Positions 45,697 to 55,043 are shown, counted from the first letter of the stretch. The stretch is 64,000 bases of DNA from Photobacterium chitinilyticum (GCF_004104355.1 NZ_RJLM01000001.1:848711-912710); one strand, 5' to 3'. Made by a program: numbers and translations. The notes: a model not told the origin generated them from the sequence alone.

Positions 45697-47103
45697 TTAA
45701 ATCATTCCTTGCCAAAGCATGCCTGCGGCAAGACAGGCCGCCACAGTCAATAGGCTAGCCGCTGCTTTCTCGGTTCCAATGAAGGCCGTGGTATTTTGTT
45801 CCCGCTTCGCCTTGGTATAAAAATAGAGGCCAGGCAAGTACAACAGGGCTGAGAGCAGCAAGTAGTTTAAACCTGAAGCATAAAGTAACCAAATGCCGTA
45901 AAGGCTAGCACCAAAACCTACCAATAGAAGAGAGCCACGGTCTTTACGCTGAATAGCCAGCTTTAGAGTGTAGGCTCCTACAAGGAAGTAGGGCACTAGG
46001 ATCATTTCTGATGCGATAGCGAGTAATATGTCATATGTGCTGCCAGCAAAAACCACAAAAATTAATGAAAGTTGAACGCAGCAGTTCGTAAAGAACAGGG
46101 CTTTTACCGGACTGCCAGCCTCATTTTGTTGGGCAAAGCTTTTGGGAAACATACTATCTTTAGCGCCAAGATAAGGTGCTTCAGAAGCCAATACGGTCCA
46201 GCTCAGAAAAGCGCCGCATACTGAAATTAACAAACCACAGCCGATAATGATTGAGCCCCATGGACCCAAGATTTCAGTCAAGACCCGAGCCATAGACGGA
46301 TTCTGGTAGGTTGCAAGCTCTTCAGTGCTGATCACGCCCATGGATAATAAGGTAACCAAGACATAAATAGAGAGCGCAGTCAGCAGGCCTAAAATAGTTG
46401 CACGGCCAATATCTTTACGGTTCTTTGCGCGACTAGAAACAACAACAGCACCTTCGATACCGATAAATACCCAAACGGTGATCAGCATTGTACTTTTTAC
46501 CTGGGACAGCAGATCATGCTGCTCGCCAAAATGAAGACCGGTAAAATCAAAAATGAACGTATCCCATTTGAAGGAAATCAGTGCACATAAAATGAAAAGG
46601 AATAGCGGGATCAGTTTTGCGATCGTCGTTACCATATTGATCACTGCTGCGGTTTGTACGCCGCGGAGTACGAGTGTATGGACCAACCAGAGCAGAACCG
46701 AAGCTCCGGTAACAGCTAACCAGGTATTTCCGTCACCGAATAGCACCATATCCGGCTGGTCAAAAAACATTCCTAGTGTGCTGAAAACAATAACTAAGTA
46801 GGAGACATTGGCAAGCATGGCGCTTAACCAGTAACCCCATGCGGAGCAAAAGCCGATAAAGTCACCAAAGCCGGCTTGGGCGTAACCAAATACGCCGCTT
46901 TCTATTTCAGGTTTTAGTTGGGATAAATGCTGAAAGGCAAGTGCGAGAAAGACCATCCCGACTCCTGTGATTGTCCATCCAATCATCACTGCTGCAGGGC
47001 TGGCAACGTTGGCCATATTCTGGGGAAGACTGAAGACGCCTGCACCTATCATTGAACCGATAACGAGCGCTGTTAACGCACCCAAGCCTAGTTTCTTTTC
47101 CAT
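45697..47103 (-). CDS. ArcD/YdgI-type basic amino acid antiporter
   Basis: This inner-membrane exchanger belongs to the APC superfamily, basic amino acid/polyamine antiporter group. It has 468 residues and about twelve membrane helices. Family blocks include LGLGALTALVIGSMIGAGVFSLPQNMA at the N-terminus, LAFQHLSQLKPEIESGVFGYAQAGFGDFIGF, and TVWVFIGIEGAVVVSSRAKNRKDIG. The sequence resembles arginine:ornithine antiporters. No arginine deiminase (arcABC) or decarboxylase gene adjoins it, so the exchanged pair is inferred only from family. It is monocistronic with a shared terminator. Confidence 0.9.
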   Translation of the reverse strand: MEKKLGLGALTALVIGSMIGAGVFSLPQNMANVASPAAVMIGWTITGVGMVFLALAFQHLSQLKPEIESGVFGYAQAGFGDFIGFCSAWGYWLSAMLANVSYLVIVFSTLGMFFDQPDMVLFGDGNTWLAVTGASVLLWLVHTLVLRGVQTAAVINMVTTIAKLIPLFLFILCALISFKWDTFIFDFTGLHFGEQHDLLSQVKSTMLITVWVFIGIEGAVVVSSRAKNRKDIGRATILGLLTALSIYVLVTLLSMGVISTEELATYQNPSMARVLTEILGPWGSIIIGCGLLISVCGAFLSWTVLASEAPYLGAKDSMFPKSFAQQNEAGSPVKALFFTNCCVQLSLIFVVFAGSTYDILLAIASEMILVPYFLVGAYTLKLAIQRKDRGSLLLVGFGASLYGIWLLYASGLNYLLLSALLYLPGLYFYTKAKREQNTTAFIGTEKAAASLLTVAACLAAGMLWQGMI

Positions 47104-47299
47104 TTCGAAGATCCGGTTTTAATGACTAGTATTTTGTCGTTAAAGGGCATTTTATTATGTTTTCAGTATTTATTGCACAAGAAATGCGATGTATATTGCT
47201 CAAAAAGTGGTTAATAACACTATTATTTGTACTGGATCAAGAAAGCCACTAAAAATGAAGCGTTAGTGGCTTTTTACAGGGGTATTTTGTGCGGAAATA

Positions 47300-47773
47300 T
47301 TAATGAAAAGTCAATTTCATTTTGCTGCGGCGGTTTATGATAAATGCGTATGAAGAGCCGTTTTCAGCTGCTTGGCGGATCTCATCACTCTCAAAGTTTT
47401 CCACATCGCCAGTTGCAATCACAGCGCTGCAATTTCCGGTGCTAAGTGCTTTTTCCATCAGTTTCTGATCTGTAAGGCCTTTCTTGTTTCTCAATAACAG
47501 CACTTTGTTTAAATCGATTTCTGCACTTTGAAGTAGGTTCTTGTCGAGCATGGCTTCGTCACCAATAAACATGATCCACCGACTTTGCTGACTGGCTTGT
47601 TTGAGAATACGAAGAAAATAAGCTAGTTGAGTTTGCTTTTCATCAGAGAGGCAAACTTCAATCGGACACTTTACTGGTTGGGTAAAAGACGGCGAGCTGG
47701 TATGGGTAGCAAAAGCCGATTTATAGACTTGTGCTGCAGAAACTGATTGTAGGTTGTCAAATAGTACTGTCAT
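47300..47773 (-). CDS. sulA: SulA-family SOS cell division inhibitor
   Basis: This 157-residue protein resembles SulA, which blocks FtsZ polymerisation after DNA damage. The RecA-like core without ATP site is seen in LAYFLRILKQASQQSRWIMFIGDEAMLDKNLLQSAEIDLNKVLLLRNKKGLTD, where the SulA pattern W-(I/M)-x-F-(I/L) and VLLLRNK appear. The C-terminus ends in a short basic stretch (RRSKMKLTFH). The decisive support is a textbook LexA box 36 bases upstream of the ATG, overlapping the probable promoter. It is monocistronic. The regulated protease Lon is not encoded nearby. Confidence 0.88.
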   Translation of the reverse strand: MTVLFDNLQSVSAAQVYKSAFATHTSSPSFTQPVKCPIEVCLSDEKQTQLAYFLRILKQASQQSRWIMFIGDEAMLDKNLLQSAEIDLNKVLLLRNKKGLTDQKLMEKALSTGNCSAVIATGDVENFESDEIRQAAENGSSYAFIINRRSKMKLTFH

Positions 47774-47808
47774 TGCTCGTCATCCTTACCAGTGGTTATT
47801 TATACATG

Positions 47809-47824
47809 CTGTATGTCCATACAG
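47809..47824 (-). promoter_or_regulatory. LexA box upstream of sulA
   Basis: CTGTATGTCCATACAG matches CTGT-N8-ACAG exactly and is extended to TGCTGT/ACAGTA. On the minus strand a possible -35 TTGCAA is spaced 17 bases from TACTGT, which overlaps the box, so LexA would block the polymerase. Confidence 0.9.
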
Positions 47825-48416
47825 TAGTTTCATTCGGACAGGGTTGCAAGCATTTTTTGTGTTGTCAGTTCCAGTCTCATTTGGGATCTTGTCCGGTTAA
47901 ATGGGATTGCTTATTTATTATCTTATTGTTTATAAAGTGAATTTGTGACTGGAGAAAATTTGGAGAAATGAGTTGTCCAACTGTCCGCTTCAAACAACCA
48001 GAAAATGAGAGCTTTGAAGTTTGAACTACTTCACGCTAGTAATGGTGAGTGGCATGCTTTTTTGTAAGCATCCAATGGAACTACATTGAAGGTAAGTAAT
48101 GATTGGACAACAACTGTATCTAGCAGGAGTTTATTCGACCGCGCTTTCTGGCACGGTTTTGCCCCATTATTCGGTAGACCTTTTACTCATTCATGTGCTG
48201 TTAATCTTAGTTTGTACTACTAAAACTTATCCGAGCTAGTTGGTAAATCAGAATCTCTGTTATTAGGCGACATTTGGCAGCCCAAAATTCCCTTCATGTG
48301 ACTTAGGTTGTTGATTATTAATTGAATTAATATAAATGGTGTTGCATTGTAATATGATAAAAGACGACAACTTTTCGACTAATCAGCGTTAGCTGTTTTC
48401 TGAAGTCTGACGGTTT
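47825..48416. other. Intergenic region without recognisable gene
   Basis: About 590 bases between sulA and the hydrolase gene. It contains a small hairpin ATGCTT-TTTTGT-AAGCAT near 48054-48071. Short frames lack ribosome binding sites. I looked for integron attC sites and found no complete pair of core sites. Confidence 0.35.
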
Positions 48417-49226
48417 ATGGTGCTTGTAAACGAATATATTGAAATATATGGGGCGTTCATGGAAGGTGTTGTAGTAGAAAAAAGTAAGATCGGTGAGATT
48501 ACATATCTGCTCTATTGTAAAAAAGAGTCGGTAAATAATCCTTTAGTCATCATCTGTCACGGTTGGAGCAATGATAAATATGAAGGCTCTAATCTAGCTT
48601 TAAATTTAGCTCTTCAGGGTTATTCTGTTATCTGCTTTGATGCAGATAAACACGGCGAAAGAGATGATGGTAATGCTCAAAACGTTAGTAGTCATTCGAG
48701 ATTTATCAAAAGAATGACGGGTGTTATCAAGCAGAATTCAGATGACATAAATACACTCATTGAGCATTATCAGGAAGATATGAGGATTGATCCATCGAGG
48801 ATTGCGGTTGTGGGTATCTCTATGGGGGCAATGTCCACATTTTATTCTTTGACCAAAAATAAACGGATTAAAGTTGCGGTACCAATTATCGGCTCTCCTG
48901 ACTTTGTCGGCTTGGAGAAGTTCGCCTTAGAAGCCGATTCAGTTAATAAGATTCTTAGTGATGATGAGAAGTTAGCTATTAGGTATATGGCAGAGATTGA
49001 TCCATGTTTGTACCTTATAGAAAATGAAAGTCGCCCTATGTTGATCATAAATGGTGAGAAAGATGATTGGGTTCCTGCCAATTTCGCGAAGGACTTTTAT
49101 GAAAAAGTGAAGAGTAAATACGATAAAAACAATACTGAAATTGAGTTCAATTTAGCTGATGAATCGCATTACTTTTCCAACGACATGCGAGATCATACGA
49201 TGAAATGGTTGAATAAAAATTTGTAG
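48417..49226 (+). CDS. Alpha/beta hydrolase (dienelactone hydrolase/YjfP-like esterase)
   Basis: This cytoplasmic hydrolase of about 269 residues has an oxyanion block VIICHGWSNDKYEGS near residues 44-58 and DADKHGERDDG near 80-90. The nucleophile elbow is GISMGAM (Ser near 139), with acid Asp in NGEKDDWVPANF (near 217) and catalytic His in ADESHYFSN (near 250). All triad members are present. The start is uncertain: ATG at 48417 has no ribosome binding site; Met15 at 48459 is preceded by GGGGCG and may be used. It is a single gene, AT-rich compared with its neighbours (many AAA/AAT codons), which may mean recent acquisition. Confidence 0.85.
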   Translation: MVLVNEYIEIYGAFMEGVVVEKSKIGEITYLLYCKKESVNNPLVIICHGWSNDKYEGSNLALNLALQGYSVICFDADKHGERDDGNAQNVSSHSRFIKRMTGVIKQNSDDINTLIEHYQEDMRIDPSRIAVVGISMGAMSTFYSLTKNKRIKVAVPIIGSPDFVGLEKFALEADSVNKILSDDEKLAIRYMAEIDPCLYLIENESRPMLIINGEKDDWVPANFAKDFYEKVKSKYDKNNTEIEFNLADESHYFSNDMRDHTMKWLNKNL

Positions 49227-49380
49227 GCTAAAAAGTAAATCTGTAGCAATAAACAGCCATACAAACGCTTAAGGTTTCAAAGTACTTTTTCTAATCTGAT
49301 CGAAACGGTTTAGAGCAACACACCTAAAACGTTTTTGTCCAAAACTAAGTTAGCCATGTCATCAGGCAAAAAAGCCTTAG

Positions 49381-49407
49381 CAGTTGTTGCTAAGTTTGCA
49401 ACAACTG
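49381..49407 (-). terminator. Hairpin downstream of ybiT
   Basis: CAGTTGTTGC / GCAACAACTG with a seven-base loop lies 35 bases past the ybiT stop. On the minus strand AAGGCTTTTTT follows ten bases later, so termination is plausible but not ideal. Confidence 0.6.
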
Positions 49408-49442
49408 CCTCTTTCTATGCTGTTTGCTTTAGACTGTAATGC

Positions 49443-51047
49443 TTATGCGACGTCTAACATTTTTTGTTGATGTGCAAGGTACTCATCATAAGTGCCTTGG
49501 AAGTTAACGAGCTTCTTGTCTTTCACATCGATAATAGAAGTGGCAAGAGATGATACAAACTTGCGGTCGTGGCTCACAAAAATAAGCGTACCTTGGTAAT
49601 TTTTAAGTGCGTTATTAAGCGCTTCGATCGCTTCCATGTCCATGTGGTTTGTTGGTTCATCCATAACGAGAACATTGATGTCTTGCATCATTAACTTACC
49701 AAACAATAAGCGATTCTTTTCGCCACCAGAACAGTTCTTAGCTTGTTTATTTGCATCATCCGCTGTGAACAGTAAGCGACCTAAAATACCACGAACCATC
49801 AAATCGTCATGCTTCGTGGTGCGCCACTGTGAGATCCAATCGAAGATACTTAAGTCGTTGTCGAAATCAGCCGTACTATCTTGTGGGCAGTAACCAATAG
49901 AAGCATTTTCAGACCACTTTACAACGCCGTGATTCTGCTCTAGTTCGTTGACTAGGCAGCGTAGAAATGTCGTCTTACCAACACCATTTTCGCCAATCAC
50001 CGCCAAGCGAGTACCAGCCTCCAGAAGTAAGTTACCTTTCTCGAACAGTAGCTCATCTTCAAATGCGTGGCCCAAATCTTGTAGTTCAAGTGCTTGGCGA
50101 TGCAGCTTCTTGCCTTCACCAAAATCAATCGATGGGCTAATGCGGCTAGTCGACTTAACTTCGTCTAGCTTAATTTTATCCAGCTTTTTCGCACGAGAGC
50201 TGGCTTGCTTGGCTTTAGAGGCGTTTGCACCAAATCGATTTACGAAATCTTGCAATTCGCTAATCTCTGCCGATTTTTTAGCATTGCCAGCCAGTAACTG
50301 TTCGCGGATCAGGCCTGATGCTTCAAGGAAGTATTCGTAGTTACCTGGGTAGATACGAAGCTCACCGTAATCGATATCTGCCATGTGGGTACATACCGAG
50401 TTTAAGAAGTGGCGATCGTGCGAAATGATGATCATCGTACATTTACGTTGGTTTAGCTCTTCAGCAAGCCAGTTGATCGTATGAATATCCAGGTTGTTGG
50501 TTGGTTCATCCAACAACAAGATATCAGGGTTAGCGAAAAGTGCTTGCGCCAATAGCACTCTTAGCTTCCAACCGGGAGCAACATGTTGCATTAAACCGAA
50601 ATGAAACTCTTCTTCGATACCAGCTTGCAGCAAAATATCGCCAGCCCGACTTTCTGCGGTGTAGCCGTCCATTTCTGCGAATTCACTTTCAAGCTCAGCA
50701 ACCGCCATACCGTCTTCTTCACTCATTTCTGGTAATGAATATATACGGTCACGTTCTTGTTTGATTTCCCATAGTTTACGGTCACCCATGATGACTACGT
50801 CGATAACATTGTGTTGCTCAAAAGCAAATTGGTCTTGACTCAGTACGCCAAGTTTTAACCCTGGGGTGATAGACACATTGCCAGAGCTTGGAGCCAGTGA
50901 GCCACTAAGAATCTTCATGAACGTTGATTTACCACATCCATTGGCTCCGATTAAGCCGTAACGGTTACCGTTACCAAACTTAGCAGAAATGTTTTCAAAT
51001 AAAGGCTCGGCGCCGAATTGCATGGTGATGTTAGCGGTTGAAATCAA
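49443..51047 (-). CDS. ybiT: ABC-F ATPase YbiT
   Basis: This soluble ABC-F protein with two ATPase domains acts on ribosomes; it is not a transporter. The 534-residue length fits YbiT (530). Domain 1: Walker [10 protein letters not shown] near residues 34-42, modified signature [16 protein letters not shown] (near 157) and [11 protein letters not shown]. The linker with [19 protein letters not shown] lies near 278-300. Domain 2: GENGVGKTT near 351-359, signature [16 protein letters not shown] and [11 protein letters not shown]. The first signature lacks LSGG, as in the YbiT subfamily. It is monocistronic. The exact translation-factor role of YbiT is less defined than that of EttA. Confidence 0.96.
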   Translation of the reverse strand: MISTANITMQFGAEPLFENISAKFGNGNRYGLIGANGCGKSTFMKILSGSLAPSSGNVSITPGLKLGVLSQDQFAFEQHNVIDVVIMGDRKLWEIKQERDRIYSLPEMSEEDGMAVAELESEFAEMDGYTAESRAGDILLQAGIEEEFHFGLMQHVAPGWKLRVLLAQALFANPDILLLDEPTNNLDIHTINWLAEELNQRKCTMIIISHDRHFLNSVCTHMADIDYGELRIYPGNYEYFLEASGLIREQLLAGNAKKSAEISELQDFVNRFGANASKAKQASSRAKKLDKIKLDEVKSTSRISPSIDFGEGKKLHRQALELQDLGHAFEDELLFEKGNLLLEAGTRLAVIGENGVGKTTFLRCLVNELEQNHGVVKWSENASIGYCPQDSTADFDNDLSIFDWISQWRTTKHDDLMVRGILGRLLFTADDANKQAKNCSGGEKNRLLFGKLMMQDINVLVMDEPTNHMDMEAIEALNNALKNYQGTLIFVSHDRKFVSSLATSIIDVKDKKLVNFQGTYDEYLAHQQKMLDVA

Positions 51048-51234
51048 AGAAGTATCCCTAGATATTAAGATTGGCTAATCGCTTAGTTCGATATGCCAAG
51101 TCAATAGAAATTAAAGCGCGAATGAATAGGCGGCGAATTATACAGATTTATTGAGCAAATAACAGATGTGAGAGGTAAGTCACAGAAGGGGATTGTGTAG
51201 AAGTAAAAATATCAATAGTCAAAATGGGGGAAGA

Positions 51235-52014
51235 ATGAGCTTAATCGAGAAACAAAATAATACTCTTAAAGAGGTGCAATGTTTACTTAAAGATATCGAG
51301 AGTGAACTGCATTTTCGTTCGCCTCATTCTTCCAAGCTAATCGACATCCGGGATATGCTTGAATGGCTGGAAGGCGGTAGGCTCGTTGGTTACTTTGAAG
51401 CGCTATACGGCGAGGGGAAGGGAATACGGAGTGCGCTGGATGCCAGCAAAAGCGGAGATATTTGGGAGTCTCCTATAGAATGCATCTTGAATCAGCCTGA
51501 ATCGACTGCTCAAATCATGCTGAAGCTGACTGAGTTTCATGGCGAAGAACTGATTTATGAGCCTTTAATCTGTGAGGCGGGCAAGCCTTTTTATTTTATT
51601 CTGCCTAAACCCAGGTGCCAGGAGGCTGTTGCAGCCTTTGTTATTTTGTTTTGCCACTATCTCCGGTACATGGAGGTATTGAATTGGGATGATATACGCC
51701 CTGATAATGTAGATGTTCTGATTGGTGACAAACTGATCTATTCACTGGCTATGTGCCGAGAGAGTACCGTTTCCGGTGCGATTGTTATGAATGAAGCTGA
51801 TTGGCATATAAGCATTGCACTAGACGATATTTTGGAACATTCAGATAAGCCGCATGTTGGGGTTATGTATGATGAAATACAGATCGATATTGATGAAAAC
51901 TATGAGCCCCCCATTAACCCTCTAATACATAACGCCATTCAGCTAGAGCTGGACAATGACAATCCACTGTTTTTCTTTGAAACCGAAACCGAGTATGTGT
52001 TTTTTGGAAGCTAA
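51235..52014 (+). CDS. Hypothetical protein, first gene of an unknown three-gene operon
   Basis: I do not recognise this 259-residue acidic soluble protein. The N-terminal 45 residues are helical (LIEKQNNTLKEVQCLLKDIESELHF). A central part contains FVILFCHYLRYMEVLNWDDIRPDNVDVLIGD, and the C-terminus is very acidic (DEIQIDIDENYEPPINP ... LELDNDNPLFFFETETEYVFFGS). The ATG at 51235 has GGGGGAAG six bases upstream; an in-frame TTG/ATG 42 bases earlier is less likely. Three bases separate it from the next gene. The N-terminal helical segment resembles that of the third gene (ELHF versus ELYF followed by charged helices), which suggests related modules. Confidence 0.7.
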   Translation: MSLIEKQNNTLKEVQCLLKDIESELHFRSPHSSKLIDIRDMLEWLEGGRLVGYFEALYGEGKGIRSALDASKSGDIWESPIECILNQPESTAQIMLKLTEFHGEELIYEPLICEAGKPFYFILPKPRCQEAVAAFVILFCHYLRYMEVLNWDDIRPDNVDVLIGDKLIYSLAMCRESTVSGAIVMNEADWHISIALDDILEHSDKPHVGVMYDEIQIDIDENYEPPINPLIHNAIQLELDNDNPLFFFETETEYVFFGS

Positions 52015-52017
52015 CAG

Positions 52018-52425
52018 ATGAATAGATGGTTTTACCGAATTTGTACGGTGTTGCTCGCAAGTCTGCCCCTACCGGCAGCAGCTTCAGAGAGCCAGATTTT
52101 GCGCCATGTTGAAGCTCTTAGTCGGGATTACTACTACGTTCATATCGTAGATCCTGCCCAGCCTTTTCGTACTCAGGATATTGTTGGCGGTGAGCATGAG
52201 AACGAGTATTACATCCTAGGGTTTCATGGCGAAACATTCATTATATTCATCGAGTCTATAGAAGGTGAGGCCGGGTACTCTCTACGTGGAGAGGGCTATG
52301 ATAGGCAAAGAGGGAAACTTGGCGATATGATAACAGTGAAGGATACCCACACTTGGATTAGTATTGGTGTGTCTGCGACGCCTTATGCCGAATACAACTT
52401 AACGGTAAAAAAATATGAACAATGA
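52018..52425 (+). CDS. Hypothetical exported protein, second gene of the operon
   Basis: I do not recognise this 135-residue protein. It has a clear signal peptide (about residues 1-23: RWFYRICTVLLASLPLPAAASES) with predicted cleavage after AAA or ASA. The mature part of about 112 residues is rich in Tyr, Gly and acidic residues and looks beta-rich (VHIVDPAQPF, ENEYYILGFHGETFIIFIES, YSLRGEGYD, WISIGVSATPYAEYNLTV). No Cys is present in the mature part. It starts three bases after the first gene and its end overlaps the third gene by 11 bases. A periplasmic or outer-surface role is expected. Function is unknown. Confidence 0.72.
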   Translation: MNRWFYRICTVLLASLPLPAAASESQILRHVEALSRDYYYVHIVDPAQPFRTQDIVGGEHENEYYILGFHGETFIIFIESIEGEAGYSLRGEGYDRQRGKLGDMITVKDTHTWISIGVSATPYAEYNLTVKKYEQ

Positions 52426-53110
52426 ATTATCAGCCCAACAAAAAACAATCCGAGATCAGACTGAAGCGTTACTTGACTTATTACCGACTCTAAAAGCTGA
52501 ACTTTACTTTGCTGGCTGTGATGAAAAATCTCGTATTTTAAAACGTATCGATAAGGTATGCAGTGAATTAAAACGATTACAAGAGTTACAGGCAAATAAG
52601 CCTGATATAGATGTCTATGATATTAATAATCCTGTTCACTTACTAAAGCACTATGAGTTTAGTGCGTCGATCTATCATTCGGATGAGATGGGGCATATTC
52701 AAGTTCAGGCTCTGGAAAGCAATCAGCTATATGCGTTGGAGGAGCTATTACAACGTATAGATGAAAACAAAGAGTGGGATGCCTGTTTTTTGATGTTCGA
52801 ATCCCAACCCAGGCTTTGGTTGCTACGTTTTTCCGAACACCTTGAAAATACTGCGAATTATCATACAAACTGTCTAATAGAAATCAGTAACTTATTGACT
52901 GACAGAAGCGACTTAATTGCCTTGCTGCAAAATGCTGATAGGTGGCACTGGGATAGTTCAAATCGCCAAGCAATCCCTGTGTTGGTTAAAGACATTGAAG
53001 CTTTGCTACATCATCACTATTGTGATGAATTAGAAAGAGAAATTGATACCAGCATTTTGACGATGTTGAAAGATCGTTTAGATAGATTGTATATGAAGAT
53101 AACGCCTTAA
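52415..53110 (+). CDS. Hypothetical protein, third gene of the operon
   Basis: I do not recognise this 231-residue acidic, helical, cytoplasmic protein. The first 55 residues form a charged helical segment (IRDQTEALLDLLPTLKAELYF ... KSRILKRIDKVCSELKRLQEL). The middle is a mixed alpha-beta part with WDACFLMFESQPRLWLLRFSEHLEN and WHWDSSNRQAIPVLVKDIEALLHHHYCDE. The start ATG lies inside the end of the second gene (11-base overlap), which indicates coupled translation. No terminator is evident right after it; a crotonase gene follows after 110 bases. Similarity of the N-terminal segment to that of the first gene was noted by eye. Confidence 0.7.
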   Translation: MNNELSAQQKTIRDQTEALLDLLPTLKAELYFAGCDEKSRILKRIDKVCSELKRLQELQANKPDIDVYDINNPVHLLKHYEFSASIYHSDEMGHIQVQALESNQLYALEELLQRIDENKEWDACFLMFESQPRLWLLRFSEHLENTANYHTNCLIEISNLLTDRSDLIALLQNADRWHWDSSNRQAIPVLVKDIEALLHHHYCDELEREIDTSILTMLKDRLDRLYMKITP

Positions 53111-53220
53111 TTATGCCTTTATGGAATTAACATTCGTGTTATTGTGACCTTTGTTGCTTATAATCTGGTTTTTGGTGTAGTAGTCTAAAGGAACGATATT
53201 GTTTTAGCAGGAAAATTACC

Positions 53221-54066
53221 TTGAACGACCTGAATTTAACAAGTATTGCTGCTCGTCACCTCTTAACCAGCCTCAACGATGGTGTACTCATTATTACCAT
53301 GAATCGTCCTGAAAAATTAAATGGTTGGACGTTGGAAATGATGGATGCATTTAGTGAAGTATTCTCTAAAGTTAACACTAATGACTCTGTCAGGGCCGTC
53401 GTTTTTACGGGATCTGGGAAGTATTATTCCGCGGGAGTCAATCTAGGTGGCTCACTTAAGTTAATGCACCCTAAAAAGCTGCGCGAGTTAATTGTAAAAA
53501 ACAATCAGGCGCTATTTGATACGTTCTTAAATTGTAGCAAGCCTCTACTCATTGCGGTGAATGGCCCGGCGATAGGTGCCAGCGTAACTTCCGCCACATT
53601 AGCAAGCAGCATCATCGCATCAGAAAATGCGACTTTTTCTACACCTTTTGCCGTCTTAGGTATAACTCCTGAAGGGTGCTCTAGTGTTCATTTTCCTCGA
53701 TTAATGGGTGAAGATACCGCTCAGCGCATGTTAGGGGCTGAAGGCTGGAAACCTAACGCGAAAGAAGCGTTAGATGCTGGATTGGTTCAAAGGGTAGTGC
53801 CGCAACAACAATTAATGGAAGAAGCAGAACGTATTGCCCAAAGCTGGGTTGCTAACGAGGAACAACGTAAGTTTCTGGCCGGTAGTCAGCTGGAAGAGCT
53901 TAAAACAACTAACGCGCGAGAATCTGAACAGCTTGCAGACGCATTTTTAGGTGCGGCATTTTTAAAAGAACAATCGCGTTTTTTGTGGAGCAAAAAGAAG
54001 TATGCGCCATCGGCTTTGTTTTTTTCGTTATGGACGCTAAGACCACTTTGGTCACGCCTAATGTAG
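53221..54066 (+). CDS. Enoyl-CoA hydratase/isomerase (crotonase) family protein
   Basis: This CoA-thioester enzyme has 281 residues and the crotonase fold. Visible blocks: VLIITMNRPEKLNGWT (near residues 21-36), FTGSGKYYSAGVNLGG with the oxyanion-hole Ala-Gly (near 62-77), AVNGPAIGASVTSATLAS with the second oxyanion Gly (near 118-135), and FSTPFAVLGITPEGCSS. The position equivalent to the isomerase Glu (TPEGCSS) is present, so a delta3-delta2 enoyl-CoA isomerase-type activity fits. The start is TTG with AGGA about nine bases upstream. It stands alone, with no beta-oxidation partners nearby. The substrate is unknown. Confidence 0.88.
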   Translation: MNDLNLTSIAARHLLTSLNDGVLIITMNRPEKLNGWTLEMMDAFSEVFSKVNTNDSVRAVVFTGSGKYYSAGVNLGGSLKLMHPKKLRELIVKNNQALFDTFLNCSKPLLIAVNGPAIGASVTSATLASSIIASENATFSTPFAVLGITPEGCSSVHFPRLMGEDTAQRMLGAEGWKPNAKEALDAGLVQRVVPQQQLMEEAERIAQSWVANEEQRKFLAGSQLEELKTTNARESEQLADAFLGAAFLKEQSRFLWSKKKYAPSALFFSLWTLRPLWSRLM

Positions 54067-54216
54067 GTGCTACCGCAACTCTAAGTTATTCATTTTATTC
54101 ATTTTTGTATGATTAATTGGGTTTGCATTAAGTTTGTATTCAACATGGTTGATATGATGTGAGCCTTAGTACGCTTGTACGAATGATTTAAGTGTAATAG
54201 AGAGGGAGTAACCATT

Positions 54217-54501
54217 ATGCTGAAATTTGTTGCTGGTTTTGTGCATGTCTTGTTGTGGTTGAAAGTTGCTGTGTCTCCCATGTTAATTGGCGCTTTTGTT
54301 GGTGCACTTACCTGTGTTGTTTGGGATGAAGTTTCGCTGCCTATTATTGCTATCTGCACAGGGCTTGGCTTGATTGTGGGTATTGTTTGGGCTGAGAAAA
54401 CACGTCGCACTATCGGGTTATCAAGTTTTCATGGTCGTCTTATCGGTCATCCTGAAATCGATGGTGCTAGTGGCATGAGCGATAGGAAAAACAGTGAGTA
54501 A
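54217..54501 (+). CDS. Small hypothetical membrane protein
   Basis: This 94-residue protein has two membrane helices (about residues 3-35 and 39-62, VSPMLIGAFVGALTCVVW and LPIIAICTGLGLIVGIVWA), followed by a polar C-terminal tail (RRTIGLSSFHGRLIGHPEIDGASGMSDRKNSE). The ATG has AGAGGGAG nine bases upstream. Its end overlaps the start of the grpB-like gene by eight bases, so the two are translationally linked. I do not recognise a family. Confidence 0.72.
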   Translation: MLKFVAGFVHVLLWLKVAVSPMLIGAFVGALTCVVWDEVSLPIIAICTGLGLIVGIVWAEKTRRTIGLSSFHGRLIGHPEIDGASGMSDRKNSE

Positions 54502-54994
54502 ACGAATTATAGACGTTGTCAGCTATGATCCGAAATGGGCAAAGCAGTTCGAATTAGAGTCGAAGGCAATTAAGGATGTGCTGGGTAATATTGCCGTGGA
54601 TATCCACCATATAGGAAGTACGGCTGTACCGGGCTTAGCAGCCAAGCCTATTATTGATATTCTAGTCGAAGTCACTGATATAAATTTTGTAGATCTACTT
54701 ACGTCAGAATTTATTTCGCTGGGGTATGAAGCAAAAGGTGAGTTCGGGATTTCTGAGCGCCGATTTTTCCAAAAGGGTGGTAACAATCGAACCCACCATA
54801 TTCATGTTTTTAAAGCAGGTGATAATAATGGCGAATTACATATCACGTTTAGAGATTATTTGATTATGTACCCTGATATTGCTAAAGAGTACGGAGAGCT
54901 GAAGAAGCAAGCTGCACTTGAATGTAACAATGACATTGATCGTTATTGTTCAGGGAAAAATGACTTCATTAAATATCACTTGTGTGGTCAGTAG
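54494..54994 (+). CDS. GrpB family protein (nucleotidyltransferase fold)
   Basis: This 166-residue GrpB-family protein begins with the typical pattern VVSYDPKWAKQFELE, then IAVDIHHIGSTAVPGLAAKPIIDILVEV (near residues 33-60). The latter holds the GSTAVPGLAAKPIID signature of a nucleotidyltransferase-like fold. The later blocks RTHHIHVFKAG and HITFRDYLIMYPDIAKEYGELKKQAA complete the family match. GTG is the start, overlapping the preceding small membrane protein gene by eight bases. It is not the co-chaperone GrpE. The function of the family is poorly defined. Confidence 0.92.
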   Translation: MSKRIIDVVSYDPKWAKQFELESKAIKDVLGNIAVDIHHIGSTAVPGLAAKPIIDILVEVTDINFVDLLTSEFISLGYEAKGEFGISERRFFQKGGNNRTHHIHVFKAGDNNGELHITFRDYLIMYPDIAKEYGELKKQAALECNNDIDRYCSGKNDFIKYHLCGQ

Positions 54995-55000
54995 AAAGGC

Positions 55001-55026
55001 AAAGCCACCTTCAAGGAAGGCGGCTT
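55001..55026. terminator. Terminator between convergent grpB-like gene and chitinase
   Basis: Stem AAAGCCACCTTC / GAAGGCGGCTT with one mismatch, loop AAG. It can act on both strands. Confidence 0.75.
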
Positions 55027-55043
55027 ATTACTATCAACTGGGC

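Noticed and set aside
47825-48416. Integron attC or cassette boundary around the hydrolase gene
   Set aside because: GTTAGC-like triplets occur, but no matched pair of core sites with an intervening imperfect palindrome was found.
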